Shown: positions 32,460 through 43,984 of the stretch, in pieces
Layout: each line of letters opens with the position of its first letter
Numbering within the stretch: the stretch's first letter is position 1
Source: Neoceratodus forsteri
Lineage: Eukaryota > Chordata > Ceratodontiformes > Ceratodontidae
Assembly (NCBI GenBank): GCA_016271365.2
Contig: CM028136.1
Span: 472,252,001-472,316,000 of the forward strand
Direction of reading: 5' to 3'
DNA length: 64,000 nt
The notes under the pieces: generated by a model
Databases searched by the model: none
Told to the model about the DNA's origin: nothing
What the model saw: only the letters and a program-made list of their open reading frames with translations
Program-made: the position numbers and the translations under genes

Positions 32460-34260
32460 GCTCAGCTTGTGTCATTTTCCACTCCATGCACCATATCTGT
32501 AACTCAGCTTGCAGCATTTTTGCTCCATCTCACTCATGCATCATGTTTTTGTCTTAGCTTGTGTAATTTTTGCTCCATCTCACTCACACACTGGCCCAGA
32601 TATTCAAAAGGGTTGCACTTGGCGCAACAGTGTTGCATGCACAACCCACTGATGCGCCAGTAGCGATATTCAAAAGGAAAGTCGCCGCAACCTTCCATGC
32701 GCCTAGAGCATCAGTAATGTATGCAGGCACAGGTAGGGGGGGCGTGCCCATGCATAACCTGCACAGCTCGATATTCAGCCCGGGATGTGCAGAGTCATCC
32801 ATGCACAACCCCTACCTGTGCCTGCACAAAGTTAAGCCAAAAAAAAAGAACAAGTGATGGATACCAACAGGTGAGCTGCTGCATTGCAGGGTGCAACACG
32901 GCAGCTGCCACCTGTGGGTGGCCACCCGAGTTCCTGCCGCACCTGGCAGCGCCTCCCCATGCCCCATTGTGGGCATCCCTGGAGCGAAATCCCTCTGTCC
33001 AATATCCCTGGTGGTCCAGTGGACCTCTATGTGTTGTCGCGGGCATCGGTATAGTTCCCCCCATCCAATATCCCAGGTGGTCCAGTGGACCAATCGCCGC
33101 CCGATCATGGGCATTGCCAACACATAACAGACTCCTACCTGGTGGTCTGAGGTGCTTGCCCCTGCCCACCCGCCCCACTGAGGCCCACCACCCCTCCCCC
33201 CCATCAGCCGGCGGGTGGGTAGCACTCCCACCGCTCGCCACCGTCACTGCTGCCGACTGACAGCTCAGCATCCTATTGAGCTCAGCGTGAACCAATGGCC
33301 GCAGTTCATATCAGATTATTAGTCCAGATATGTGAATGATTCATTCACATATCTGGGACTAAGTAGTATGCTGCACGCCCATTGCTCACACTGTGAACCA
33401 ATGGGCGGCAGCCCTACCAAGCCATCAGTCAGCGGGAGGCGGGCAGCAGGGGGTACCACCGCCTACCGCTGACAGGGGAGCGGAGCGGTGGGGCTCATTG
33501 GGCAGGTGGGGAGGGGGGTACACTAGACCACCAGGGTAGTAGGGGTCTGTTATGTGTTACAGATGCCCGCGATCGGGCTGCGATTGGTCCACTGGACCAC
33601 CAGGGATATTGGACGGGGGGGACTATACCGATGCCCGCGATCAGGCACATAGAGGTCCACTGGACCACCAGGGATATTAGACGGGTTTTTTTTATTTTAC
33701 ACGAATGCTCACAATCGGGCTGCAGGGGGCGTCGGTCCCTGACGGCTGCTGCCTGGCAGGGCGCCAGGCGCAAATCGTTGGGGATCGGCGCACCTGCATG
33801 CTAATGGCATGCAAATGGTGCCATAATGAGATGCAAATGGCCCCTTGTGCGCATTGCATAAATTATGGCTCCATTTGCATGTCCTCTTTTGAATATCATA
33901 GGTGCTGTGCATGGCGCAATGGCACTTGCACTAGCGCATCTCCATGCTCCACTCTGGCCACTTGCGCTGGCGCAGTGCCACTGCACCATGCACAGTAGGG
34001 GTGGCCAGGGTGCGATATTCAAAGCTGCTGCGCCATAGCACAGCTCCGTTGAATATCACCCAGGCCACACCCCAGCGCAACAAAGTTGAGCTGCGCCCAG
34101 GCTTGCATCACAGCCTGGAGCAGTTTTAATATCCGGGCCACTGTGTTTTTGACACAGCTTGCTTCATTTTTGCTCAGTCTCAATCCATACATTGTACTTT
34201 TGATTCATCTTGCATCATTCTGAGCTTGCGTCATTCTCACCCAATGCATCACATTTTTGA
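32460..34260. repeat. ~50-bp minisatellite split by the foldback element
   Basis: Units such as CAGCTTGTGTCATTTT, CAGCTTGCAGCATTTTTGCT, TAGCTTGTGTAATTTTTGCT (32460-32585) and, beyond the foldback element, CAGCTTGCTTCATTTTTGCT and CATCTTGCATCATTCT (34155-34230) recur about every 50 bases, each followed by CTCCATCTCACTCATGCATC-like sequence. At least five diverged units are visible. Confidence 0.7.
32593..34139. mobile_element. Foldback (near-palindromic) DNA element with 3-bp duplication
   Basis: The ends are GGCCCAGATATTCAAAAG on the left and, reverse complemented, GGCCCGGATATTAAAAC on the right, flanked by ACT on both sides. The interior is one very large inverted repeat centred at about 33340. 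A 33-base stretch at 33001-33033 is the perfect reverse complement of 33646-33678. The sequence at 33321-33340 pairs with 33341-33360 as a near-perfect 19-bp hairpin core. Arms are about 750 and 800 bases and GC-rich. No protein is encoded. Foldback elements are usually moved by a transposase supplied elsewhere; the superfamily is undetermined. Confidence 0.85.
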
Positions 34261-34425
34261 GACAACAGTCCTCTTCTATCATTTTGGGAAACTTTGACAC
34301 AGAGAATGCTTTTCTTGCAAAATACGACACACAGTATTTGGTGCACCTGGATTTGACACAAGGTGGTTGTTTGATGCATCTTACATTGGTCTAAGGGCCC
34401 TTGGAAAATCTCGTCCACAGTCTTA

Positions 34426-34950
34426 CTTTTGCAATGGATAGCAGGTGATACTGTTTTAGTAAGGAAGGAGATACACAGCACAGAAGGGGAAACAGACTTC
34501 TATGCAAGCTTTCCTTTTTATTTTGTCAGATAATGTTCAGATGACAATCTGAAATTAAGCCCCAAAACTGGTCCCTTCCACAATCTCTCTCTCTCTCTCT
34601 GTCTTTCCTTCTCTCCGCCTCTCTCTCTCTTCACGTTCACTGTTCTACAGATAGCAGTTCATACTCCAGTTTAAGTGACACTATATTGCATTGTTCTCTC
34701 CCTGTACCCCTCCCACTATCTCTTTGTCTCCCTCACTGTGCTGTTTGTCACTCTGTCAGCAGTACCCACCATTTTGGCTTGACAGTTACCCCACCACCAA
34801 TGCTGTCCACTTCTGTTTTACTCCTACATCCCACTATTTGGGTAGGCTCTCAGATAATAAACAGAATGGGCACGGGCAGGGAGGTCTTGGCAGACAAACG
34901 TGATAGTATTTTTTGGCTGGGTAACAAGGGCAGTGTCTAAGAGAAGTGTA
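34426..34950. other. Unassigned, with a CT microsatellite
   Basis: No gene recognised. A CT-rich microsatellite occupies 34583-34631 in two runs separated by GTCTTTCCTTCTCTCCGC. Confidence 0.6.
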
Positions 34951-35880
34951 CTCTACTTCAGCAAGGCATTCTGCTCTTGCCACACAGAAGATTGCTTAAG
35001 AAGTAAGTGGATCTGGAAGCAGCACAGGATGTAATTTGATGGGTGGGAAGTTGGTTGAGGGGGAAAAGCAGAAGATGGTGGTAAACATGGTCAAATTGGG
35101 GGAGAGGAAGGTCATGAGTTGGCTGCTACATGAGTCAGCCCTAGGGCCAGTCCTTTTCAATATGTTTATCAACCATACAGAACATCAGCAAGGCATTTGA
35201 CTCAGTGTCACAAAGAAGGTTGCTAATGAAGTGTATGGCAAAGGACATAGTTAGATGGGTGGAATCTTGTTTGGGAGGGGGAGACAGAAGAGAGTGGTGG
35301 TAAATGGGGTGAAGTCAGGGAAAAAGGAGATAATGAGTAGGTTGTTGCAGCCCTGTGACCAGCCTTTTTCAATATGTTCATCAATGTCATAGGAGAAGGA
35401 ATACAGGGCAAGATATGTCTGTTTGCAGATGGCACTAAGCTCTGTGCCAGGGTAGAAAGTAGGGAGGGGGTAAGGGAGTTGAACAGGGACATGCTTAGGT
35501 TAGAGAGGTGATTCATTGTTTGGCAGTTGAAATTCAATAACAAAATGTACAAGGTGATGCATATAGGGAACATGAATCCCAGGACAGAATACTGGATGGA
35601 TATAGTTATGCTAGGCACTACTTGTGAGGAAAGGAACTTGGAAGTCATCATAAGTGACTTTCTAAGACACATTAGACAATGCAGAAGCATACAGCATGGC
35701 AACCAGAATGTTGGTGTGTATTGGGAAGGGTTTCAATAGCAGGAGGAAAGAGGTAACACTACCTCTTTTTAGATCACTGATGAAACCCCATCTGGAATAC
35801 TGTGCCCAGTTCTGGAGTCCCCCCCCATGGAAAGACAAAGACAGGCTGGAGATGATACAGTGCAGAGTAACAAAAAGTGA
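34950..35880 (+). pseudogene. CR1 ORF2 fragment with a duplicated RT segment
   Basis: An RT block starting with CAGCAAGGCATT (the motif A SKAF codons) occurs at 34959-35171 and again at 35186-35390. Each is followed by the same order of sequence: GAAG-TTGCTAA, GGTGGTAAA, and TTTTCAATATGTTxATCAA. After the second, motif C is FADG (35422-35433), losing an Asp, then QLKFNNKMYKVMHIGNMNPR, LRHIRQCR and LMKPHLEYCAQFWSP to 35880. The 3' end of the element is missing. It is the same general family as the other CR1 copies but diverged. Confidence 0.75.
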
Positions 35881-35999
35881 CACACAAACCTTGGTACCAT
35901 GTCTACATGGTCAAATTGCAGTGCACAATCCACACACAAAAAAAGGCTCTCACACAGTTTTTATTTTGCATACCCTACCATCCTTTAATCATTAATCTT

Positions 36000-37150
36000 C
36001 TTTGTTCTAGAGCCAATTTACAACTCACAAGTCACTGCAGATTGTTGAGTATAAGTAAACCACAAAACCTGCAGGTGAATGATGCTACCTTGTGGGTTCG
36101 GGGAGACATGGATACATACATCACCATGCACACATGCATATGTGGCTTACGTTTTGGCCATGTCTTCTTCAGAACTGGCTAGAAACCCAGCCACACCTGC
36201 TTGTGCACTCCAATGGGAGTTACCAACCAGTGGCATTAAGCCATACCAGGCTACTCATGAATCACGGCTGGCCACCGGAATGACAATTTTAAAAACAACA
36301 AAATACAGATTTACAACTTCAAGATAAGAATACACAACGGGACCCATAATTACTATACTGGGGTGGGTGGCTTCAAACTCCACTGCTCAGTTCAGGCCCT
36401 TATTTAAGTTTTAATACCACCTCAAGGCAGGGTAGTGGTTTAAGCCAATTGTTAAATCACCTCAAGGCTGTGTAATGAATATCGTAATTATCAAATATTG
36501 CTGTTCTGTATTTCATTCTTGATAATAGATTGTAATACACCACCTCGAAGCAGTGTGGCACATATATTTACACAATTTCATTACTCTACCTATGACAAAA
36601 CTGTTCAACCACCTCAAGGCCATGTGGTGGATGTTGACATGCAATTCATTCAATGCATTACATTGTGAAACCCAATACACATCTTTACAAAAACTGTGCA
36701 ATGGAATAGCATTATTGAGCCCCCGTGCAGTTTGCATGTCCAATGTATGGATCCAAAACATTTCTCTTTGGGTCCATTTTTTAATCTAGTCCCCTCCTCA
36801 TGTATTAGATGATACTTTTTCATTCCCATTAAATTGTAGATTCATAGCTGAACCATGACTAGCTTCCAAAAAATGTTTTGCAATGGCATGTGTCAGATTT
36901 GTGTTCTTAATTGCCATTTTATGCTCTTCAATGTGTAGTTTTAAGATCCTCTTTGTTTGCCCACATACGCTATCACATAAGGCTATACCTTGTGGCCTCA
37001 TCATGTACCTGAGGGATTAACTACAGGTAAACAAACCTTGGTTCCATATTAATACATTGACAACAATGTTGTTGACATCCTTGACAGTAGCAGGAACAAT
37101 GCTGGGTGTCTGCATTGTTCCTGTCAGGATGAAGTGTTTTTTGTGGGGTG
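36000..37150 (-). mobile_element. Penelope-like element fragment (GIY-YIG region and 3' flank)
   Basis: On the minus strand a Cys/NQGLFTC region leads into RPQGIALCDSVCGQTKRILK and LHIEEHKMAIKN (37004-36890), then HAIAKHFLEASHGS and, after a frame change, WIHTLDMQTARGLNNAIPLH (near 36750-36690). This is the order of a GIY-YIG endonuclease region at the C terminus of Penelope-like retroelements, with GQTKR, H-AKHF and WI-L-T---GLN blocks. Downstream lies GTTCTGAAGAAGACATGGCC on the minus strand (near 36160), typical of these elements. The reverse transcriptase part is absent. Confidence 0.7.
36417..36625. repeat. Four spaced copies of CCACCTCAAGG
   Basis: CCACCTCAAGGC or close variants start at 36417, 36457, 36540 and 36609. 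Each is followed by a short sequence containing GTGTGG or TGTGTAAT. Spacing is 40, 83 and 69 bases. They lie downstream of the GIY-YIG coding remnant on the minus strand and may be part of its 3' UTR. Confidence 0.7.
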
Positions 37151-38705
37151 CTTTGCCCCCGGCACTGCCCAACTCTAAATTACCAACTCTGAGTCAGAGT
37201 TGTTTCAGGGTGGGGGCATAGCACTGGGAGACAGAGCGCCAGTGTGTAGCAGGACCATCACAGTGACCTGGTGAGATCTGTCACCGTGATGGTCTTCATT
37301 GTAAAAAAGATGATGTGCTGATGATATATGGCAAACCTCTAGTCCTCTAGGGAGGGTTGGGTTGCACTCTGCATTGCCACACTGCCACCAAGGTAAACAC
37401 AGGTAGAAGTGTAGTGCAAGGTGGATGCATCTTGGGGACTCAACCAATAAACAAGAAAGCCTCTGAGTGAGCAAGACGAAATCTGGTTTCCTGTGCCCTG
37501 GCAGCACCTAGTGGCTGCTGAATTGACAATTTCACTGATGGAACCACCATGGTGCAGAAGCTGCATTGAGTGACAGAGGTTAGTGCCAGGGAGGGGTTGG
37601 AACTGGGATGGGACTTCTCATGCCAAGATGGGAGCAACATCTGTGACGAGAAAATGAAAAATGAACTTTTGTAAACATTGCTAACTATTGTTTTATATAT
37701 TTACCCTTGTGAATCAGAGGTGCAGAGCTAACTATTTCTTACTTATCAAAATTCAGGGGAAAATAAAAGAAGAGTCACTAATGGTTTGTTACTAAGACTA
37801 ACAATTTGGCTTCATTTGGAAAGAAAAGGAATAACCATGAACCACCAACTAAAACTAGATAGTATTTTACTTATGCTGTATTTAAAGAGGCAGTGTAAAT
37901 GGTTGAAATCATTCATTTCAATGAAAGTAAGAATTTTGAAACTCATGTTCAAACTGATAAAATAACTGCAGTATATATTAACTTGTTACCTAAAGGACAG
38001 TAAGCTAAAATCAAGAGATTGCTTTCCAAAGAGATTGTGAACAGAACATCCTAAATAGGGCATCATGAAATAAATGATGCATTACTCTTTACTTGTATTT
38101 ACATATTGGGTTGTATTTGTTAGAAAGAAAAATATATCAAATTTTCAATTGTGCCTTTTAATAACAGCAGAATGGCTAGAGATGCCAAGCATTTGATGAG
38201 TTAATATAGCTTCTTCTGAAAGAAACCAGTCTGTTGTTTATTGCATTTAATGACAATCTGTGAAAGCAGAACAGAAATCAGTCTAATTACCAGAGCACCA
38301 GTTGTGCTTGTTAACACCAGCTTTGTGACCAAATGTTACTCTACAGCTGTCACATCACAAGAGGGTTTCATTACCTGCATAATGGTGAACACAATCACAT
38401 CCACTTCTATTGATTTATCTGTCAGATAAAGGAAGGATACTGCATTGTTTTTTTTTTTATTTGCTATGGGTTTACCATTAAAATGTTTCAAGTATACTAT
38501 CCACTGTGAACATTTTTCTAATTAAAGAAGTTTAATTTAAATTGATTATACATTTTTTATTACAAGACTACTCTTAAAAGTGATACCAGACTAAAACCAA
38601 AATAACTTTTAACATTAATTACCCCTTCCACATTTAGAGAGGCATAAAGATTGGTTACCTTGCCTTGGCCAGTTTCATTTTCTACTGAGAGGAGAAAGAA
38701 CTACA

Positions 38706-38774
<69 letters not shown>

Positions 38775-39689
38775 AATTTTTCTATTTCATAGTTTCTGTC
38801 ACATATTGTTAAAATACAGCTGCATTTACAGAATATGGAGACATTCAGTAACTTATCGTTATGCCAAAAAACTGTTCAAATAAAAAGAAAAAACAATCAC
38901 TATTATAATGCAGTTGTGGCCTTTCTTCTAAACTGTCATTACTGCATCTGTAAAACTGTCCCCTTAACAAGTACTGAACCAAACTGAATTAAACTTTGAA
39001 TGACCCTAAGTTCATAAAGACACCATACTTCATGTGTTCTGCTGTATATACACATAATCATCAGTATTCTAATATTATTCAGTATTTTGTGGTTTCATTT
39101 TATCTGTAATGAAGGCTATGAATAATGCAGTTCAGAAGCAGATTAATTTCACTTATTGACGTATACAGCAAACAAATCTGATACATCTTTTTGGTGATGA
39201 ATGATTTATTTGGCATAACTGGTATTAACTCATAAATACACATTAATTCCTGTTTTGAGCTTGTTTTACACATACATTTTAATGAAAATGTTGTTTGGCA
39301 CTTACAGTAAATGTGTCTATCATCAGTAGTGTAATTAATGTGGCTCTTATAAAGGCATGGTTTGTTCTTTTTTCATGCTTTACAAATATGCACACTTACA
39401 AAACTGAATGCCAGTCCATGGAGTGTTATGTGGAAAACCTAGCTTTACTGCATTCTGAAAGAAACTGCATAGCAGTTTGTTGTTAGACATTTAAAAAGAC
39501 ATGGAACTTGCCCCCTTGTTCATAAGGCTGAATCTTACTCTTATGTTGAAATTCCAACCTCTCACCAGTCATTCCTAATTTACATTATAGTCTTTACATT
39601 AATTAAACCAATCTAGGAAATCTGCTTTTCATGTAATGATGACCAGAAGAACATAATAAGAGATTCTTGCCAGCTAAGCAATAGGAACT
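37151..39689. other. Unassigned AT-rich sequence
   Basis: No protein motif or known element was recognised over about 2.5 kb, except a TA/TG microsatellite at 38709-38774. Open frames are short and lack motifs. It is the longest stretch in the window without visible transposon signal, so it could be old single-copy intergenic DNA. Confidence 0.5.
38709..38774. repeat. (TA)n/(TG)n compound microsatellite
   Basis: An alternating TA run, a short TG run near 38744-38752, then TA again, 66 bases in all. Confidence 0.95.
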
Positions 39690-39925
39690 AGATCATATAC
39701 TCACTAGAGGACTGAAGAGAGAAGAGGACATGATTGAGGCAAACAAATACTAATGAGGACTCAACAGGGTTGATATGAGAAAATTATGCAAATTACAGGG
39801 TCAGGCAAACACTAAGGTTCACAACTTAAGATGGGGGGGAGCACTGAAAAAAGGATGTAAGGAAGTTCTTCATTATTGAAAGGGTGTTGCATAGGTGGGG
39901 CATGCTACTTTATTGGCACCTGGTA
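39690..39925 (+). pseudogene. Short decayed CR1 C-terminal fragment
   Basis: The plus strand reads LKREEDMIEANKY, NRVDMRK, HNLRWGGALKKGCKEVLHY-like sequence. It parallels the ERGDMIETFKYL, HNLK-GGQLRGNVRKYFF order of CR1 copy 2 at 30430-30590. Confidence 0.55.
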
Positions 39926-39955
39926 TATGGGACTTGGGGGACTATGTTTCCTCCA

Positions 39956-40070
39956 AACATCAAGTAGATAAAAATATATATATTTTTTTAAACTTCTTCC
40001 CATTTTTGGAAACATCATGTAGATAAAAAAAAAATATTTGTTTTTTTAAAACTTCTTGCCATTTTTGGGC
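39956..40070. repeat. Two tandem ~57-base units
   Basis: Both units start with AACATCAxGTAGATAAAAA and end in AACTTCTTxCCATTTTTGG. They begin near 39956 and 40013 and differ mainly in the length of the A and T runs. Confidence 0.85.
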
Positions 40071-41033
40071 TTATAACAAATGCTATACAGCACTGAAAAG
40101 CTGAGACATGTTACATTTCAACAGCATAATTCATGTGTTTCTAGTACTCACCAATTCAGATATAATTAGTTGCAAGCTAATGTTACATTTAAAATACAAA
40201 AGCCACTGCATGTAAAAAACAAATACCTACTGTATACTAGCCACATCATTGGGCCACAAGAGAAGGAGTCTAGATCTAGCCCCAGCAGCCATTGTCGTCC
40301 CTTGTTTTATCACAGGACAGAACACTCACATGCTGCCTGTTACAAGCATAAATGAGTCTGGTTGCTTGGGTGGGTCTGGGTGAGGCTGCTGCAAGCAAGT
40401 TTGTAATTCAGTGTATGGAGACAATTGTTGTAACCCTGCCCCTCCTGTATCCACTAAGCCTGGAAACACAGACTACCATGTGACCAGAAACAGGATGGTT
40501 CTATGGAATGGAGTGGAGGTGAAGGGAGATAGGTGCAATTCCACACAGAGAACAATGCAGCAGGAAAGCTTTCTGTCTCTAGTGTATCTGTTCCACTTAA
40601 GCTTTTCCTCTACCTGGCCACACCAACAAACATTGTCTGTACATGTGTGATGTTATACATGACAGAAGGATTATCTTAAGTGCTGGCCAACAAAATGCAT
40701 GAATGTATTTCACTTCCTGAATAATATCTGGATATCACCATTACGTAGTAAGAGAAAGTCTCAGTGGGCCACCCATGCCTTCTTCTACCTTTCAGACCTG
40801 AGTAAACCTGATTAAACATTGCAGTACACTATAAGACAGGCTGGTAGTGGTTGGAGCTGGGCTTGGTACTGTCTGTCAGGTTAATGTATAGTGTTTATGT
40901 ACCCCATATCAGGATTCCTGTATCCCGGCTGTGCACCAGTCTATCCTGATTTCTGAAATTTCCACTGCATACAATTACTTTTAAATTTCAAGGCAGGCTT
41001 AAGTTAAAATGCTTTTCTAATGCCCTGGGTGAG

Positions 41034-41094
<61 letters not shown>

Positions 41095-41829
41095 TGTATA
41101 CAGAAACTATGTCAAAGATCATGGACTGATTTGAGGAGTCATTTTTTTTTTGTTATGTTTTGGTTCTTTAGGCACTGAAGTCAAGTCACTCAAAGCATGG
41201 AATTGTCAGGGCAATGAGGGTGTGATCAGATGGTAAAGCAGATAAGGAATGTAACTGATGATGAATTCAGGGGGTTAGATGTGGTTAGGCTGTGACAACC
41301 TGCCTGACTGGAAGAGACCATGTCTATTAACTTGGATATCATCAGAGTTTCTCCTAAATGAGAAGAAATTCTCCAAAGATCATTAAATGCACAAGAACAC
41401 ATAATAAACATCAATTTCCCCCAGACCCCCAACCAATTTTAAGCCCCCCACCCACACACACACATATTAAAGGCACATGAACCACCTGTGGATCAACCTG
41501 CATAGAACATTGTAAGGTAAAACAACAGGCAGTACAACTGACCAGTCCTAAGAGTAAAGAAAACTTAACAGGGTTCCTGCCTGATATGGTGGTTGGGAAG
41601 ATGGTTTAAGTGCAAATGACAGCAGCAAAGTTGAGACACGGGTAAGCAAAGTGACTGGACCGCTGACCAAGTTGGATGCCCAGGACACCTGTTTGGTGGA
41701 GGCTAAATGACACGTGTCAGACCTGGAGAACTCCACAGACAACAGACACTGAAACACTCATGGGGAACATGCTACTTAGGATATGAAGGTGCCACCACCC
41801 TCTATAAAGAATAACCTCTACACTTACAA
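40071..41829. other. Unassigned sequence with a GT microsatellite
   Basis: No gene or element recognised. A GT run occupies 41037-41098. Confidence 0.5.
41037..41098. repeat. (GT)n microsatellite
   Basis: About 31 GT dinucleotides with one TATG interruption near the right end. Confidence 0.95.
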
Positions 41830-43968
41830 AGCAGGAAATAAAAGATAGCACACCCAAAGAGAAAACTGGAGATTACTGGGTTACTCCAGTGAAGTGAAAT
41901 GGAGTACTTGGCAGGCATGGAGAAACAGTGGACAAAACTAAAAGGGGCCATTGTGAAGGAAACAAACCTCTGTGTCAGGCATATAAGCAAAAGCAAGAGG
42001 AAACAAGAGATCACTATGGTTCTTAAAAGAGGTGACTGGGAAGGTAAGTGCAAATAAAATTAGTATTTAGAAGGTACAAGGAGACACAGAGTGAGAAGGA
42101 TAGGGAGATATATCAGAAGAAGCAGAGGGAGGCAGGGAAAGCAGTCAGGAGTGCAAAGTGGCAAATGGAGAAGAAAATAGCCCAGACAGTAAAGAAAGAG
42201 GACACAACAGATATGTAAGCAAAAGGAGAAAGGGAAGTGGGGAGGAGGGGGACCAGAAGAAATCAGGCATTCTGAACAAATACTTTTGTTCAGTGTTCAC
42301 AGAGGACGAGGAAGGCAAGGGAGCACAGATAAGTGATAGGAGCATTGCAGGAATGGAAGTGGACACTAGTCTATTTACAGAGGACAGAGTCCTGAAGGAA
42401 CTTGCAAATCTGAAAGTGGACAAAGAATGGGACCAGATGGGATACATCCAAAGATATTGGAGGAGTTCAGAGAGGTGCTGGCTACACCTCTGACAGTCCT
42501 GTTCAACCACTCACTGGAGCCGGGGTGGTTCCAGAGGACCGGAGGGCAATTGTAGTCCCACTTCACAAAAGTGGTAGCAGTGAGAAGGCTGGCAATTACA
42601 GGCCTGTCATCCTGACTTCGGTGGGGAGGGGGGATTAATATAAACACTACTAAAGGAAAGGATAACGAACTATCTTGAATCCAGTGACTTACAGGATCCA
42701 AGGCAGCATGCATTCACAGCAGGGAGGTCATGTCAAACAAATCTGGTAGATTTCTTTGACTGGGTCACCAAGGAATTAGATCAGGAAGGAGTGGTGGATA
42801 TGGCCTACCTAGATTTCAGCAAGGCCTTTGACATCATTCCACATAGGATACTTGTAACAAGCTTGACAGTCTGGGAGTGTGTTCAAAGGTGGTGAACTGG
42901 GTAAGGAATTGGTTGGGGATAGGAGACAGAGAGTGGTGGTAAACAGTTCACTCTGAAGAAGGGAGAGTGCCACAAGGATCAGTACCTGGATCATTCCTCT
43001 TCAGTGTCTTTATTAGCAAAGTTGCAGATAGGCTAGAAGGGAAGGTATGCATTTTTGCAGATGGCACAAAAATCTGCAATAGGGTAGATACTCCAGGGGT
43101 GTGAAAAACATGAATAGAGACTTAAGAAAGCTTTTGGAGTGGCCAAGAGTGCAGTAACTAAGCTTCAATGCAAAGAAGTGTAAAATCATGCACTAAGGGA
43201 AGAGAAACCCTGGGGCAGAGTACAGGATGGGGGCGAGTGGTACTGGCACCACAAGATAGGAAAGAGACCTGGGGGTAACCATATTTGATGATCTATAGGT
43301 GGTCAAGAAGTGTGCCAAGGCAGTGGGGAGAGCCAATGGGATGCTAGGGTGCACAGGGAGTGGTATCACCAGCAGAAGAATGGAGGTGGTGATACCACTG
43401 TACAAATCTTTGGTAAGACCTCACCTAGAATACTGCACCAGTTCTGGAGACCACATCTCTGGAAGGACCTAGACAGAATAGAGGCAGTCCATAGGAAGGC
43501 AACTAAAATGGTGCAGGGGTCTGCGTCACAAGCCCTATGAGGAGAGACTAAAGGACCTCAATATGTACACCATGGAAGAAAGGAGGGAGAGGGGGGATAT
43601 GATAGAGACGTTCATGTACCTCACAGGTATAAATAAGGTACTAGATGGAAGAATGTTTCAGAAAAAAAGAAGCTGAAGAACACGGGTCATGCTATGAAGC
43701 TGGAGGGTGGGTGGACTCAGGGGAAACATGGAGAAGTACTTCATAGAAAAGGTGATGGATGCATGGAACAGCCACCCAGCGGAGGGGGTGAGGCAGAAAC
43801 TGTTACAGTCTTCAAGAATGCATGGAATAGACATAAGGGAACCTTAGTGGAGAGGAAGGGGAGGGTAATGCTGGAGATCAAGTAGGGTTTGTAGTATTGC
43901 AGTAGGAAGGGAAAAAGGGTAGACTAGGTGGGCCAAATGTCCCTTATTAAAGTATATGTTTCTATGTA
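41830..43968 (+). mobile_element. CR1 LINE, 5' truncated (linker, RT and 3' tail)
   Basis: The element starts in the linker between endonuclease and RT and runs to a CR1-type 3' UTR with GGTGGGCCAAATGTCCCTTA, ending in ATGTTTCTATGTA at 43968. Coding blocks: RYKETQ-like linker, LVDFFDWVTKELDQEGVVDM, motif [11 protein letters not shown] near 42810-42840, motif C FADG at 43054-43065 (an Asp lost), NAKKCKIMH, then [10 protein letters not shown] and RRKATKMVQG-like sequence from 43410. It is the same subfamily as copy 2. Multiple frameshifts. Confidence 0.8.
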
Positions 43969-43984
43969 ACCACACATAGTACTG

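Larger units (their letters stand above)
31977..34425. mobile_element. Possible terminal-inverted-repeat element hosting a minisatellite
   Basis: The left end reads GGGCTTGATTTTCAAAGG. The right end, reverse complemented, reads GGACGAGATTTTCCAAGGG, similar around GATTTTC-AAGG. Short GATGCAAG/CTTGCATC motifs recur inside both ends. A related left end (GGGCCTGATTTTCAAATGG) occurs at 51592. No transposase was found, so it would be non-autonomous. A clear target duplication was not seen, so the exact ends are uncertain. Confidence 0.45.

Noticed and set aside
32795..33295. 166-codon minus-strand frame and overlapping plus frames
   Set aside because: They lie in the GC-rich arms of the foldback element, where both strands are open by composition, and have no protein motif.
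34583..34631. CT-rich run as a splice-site polypyrimidine tract
   Set aside because: It is a simple microsatellite with no adjacent exon-like sequence.
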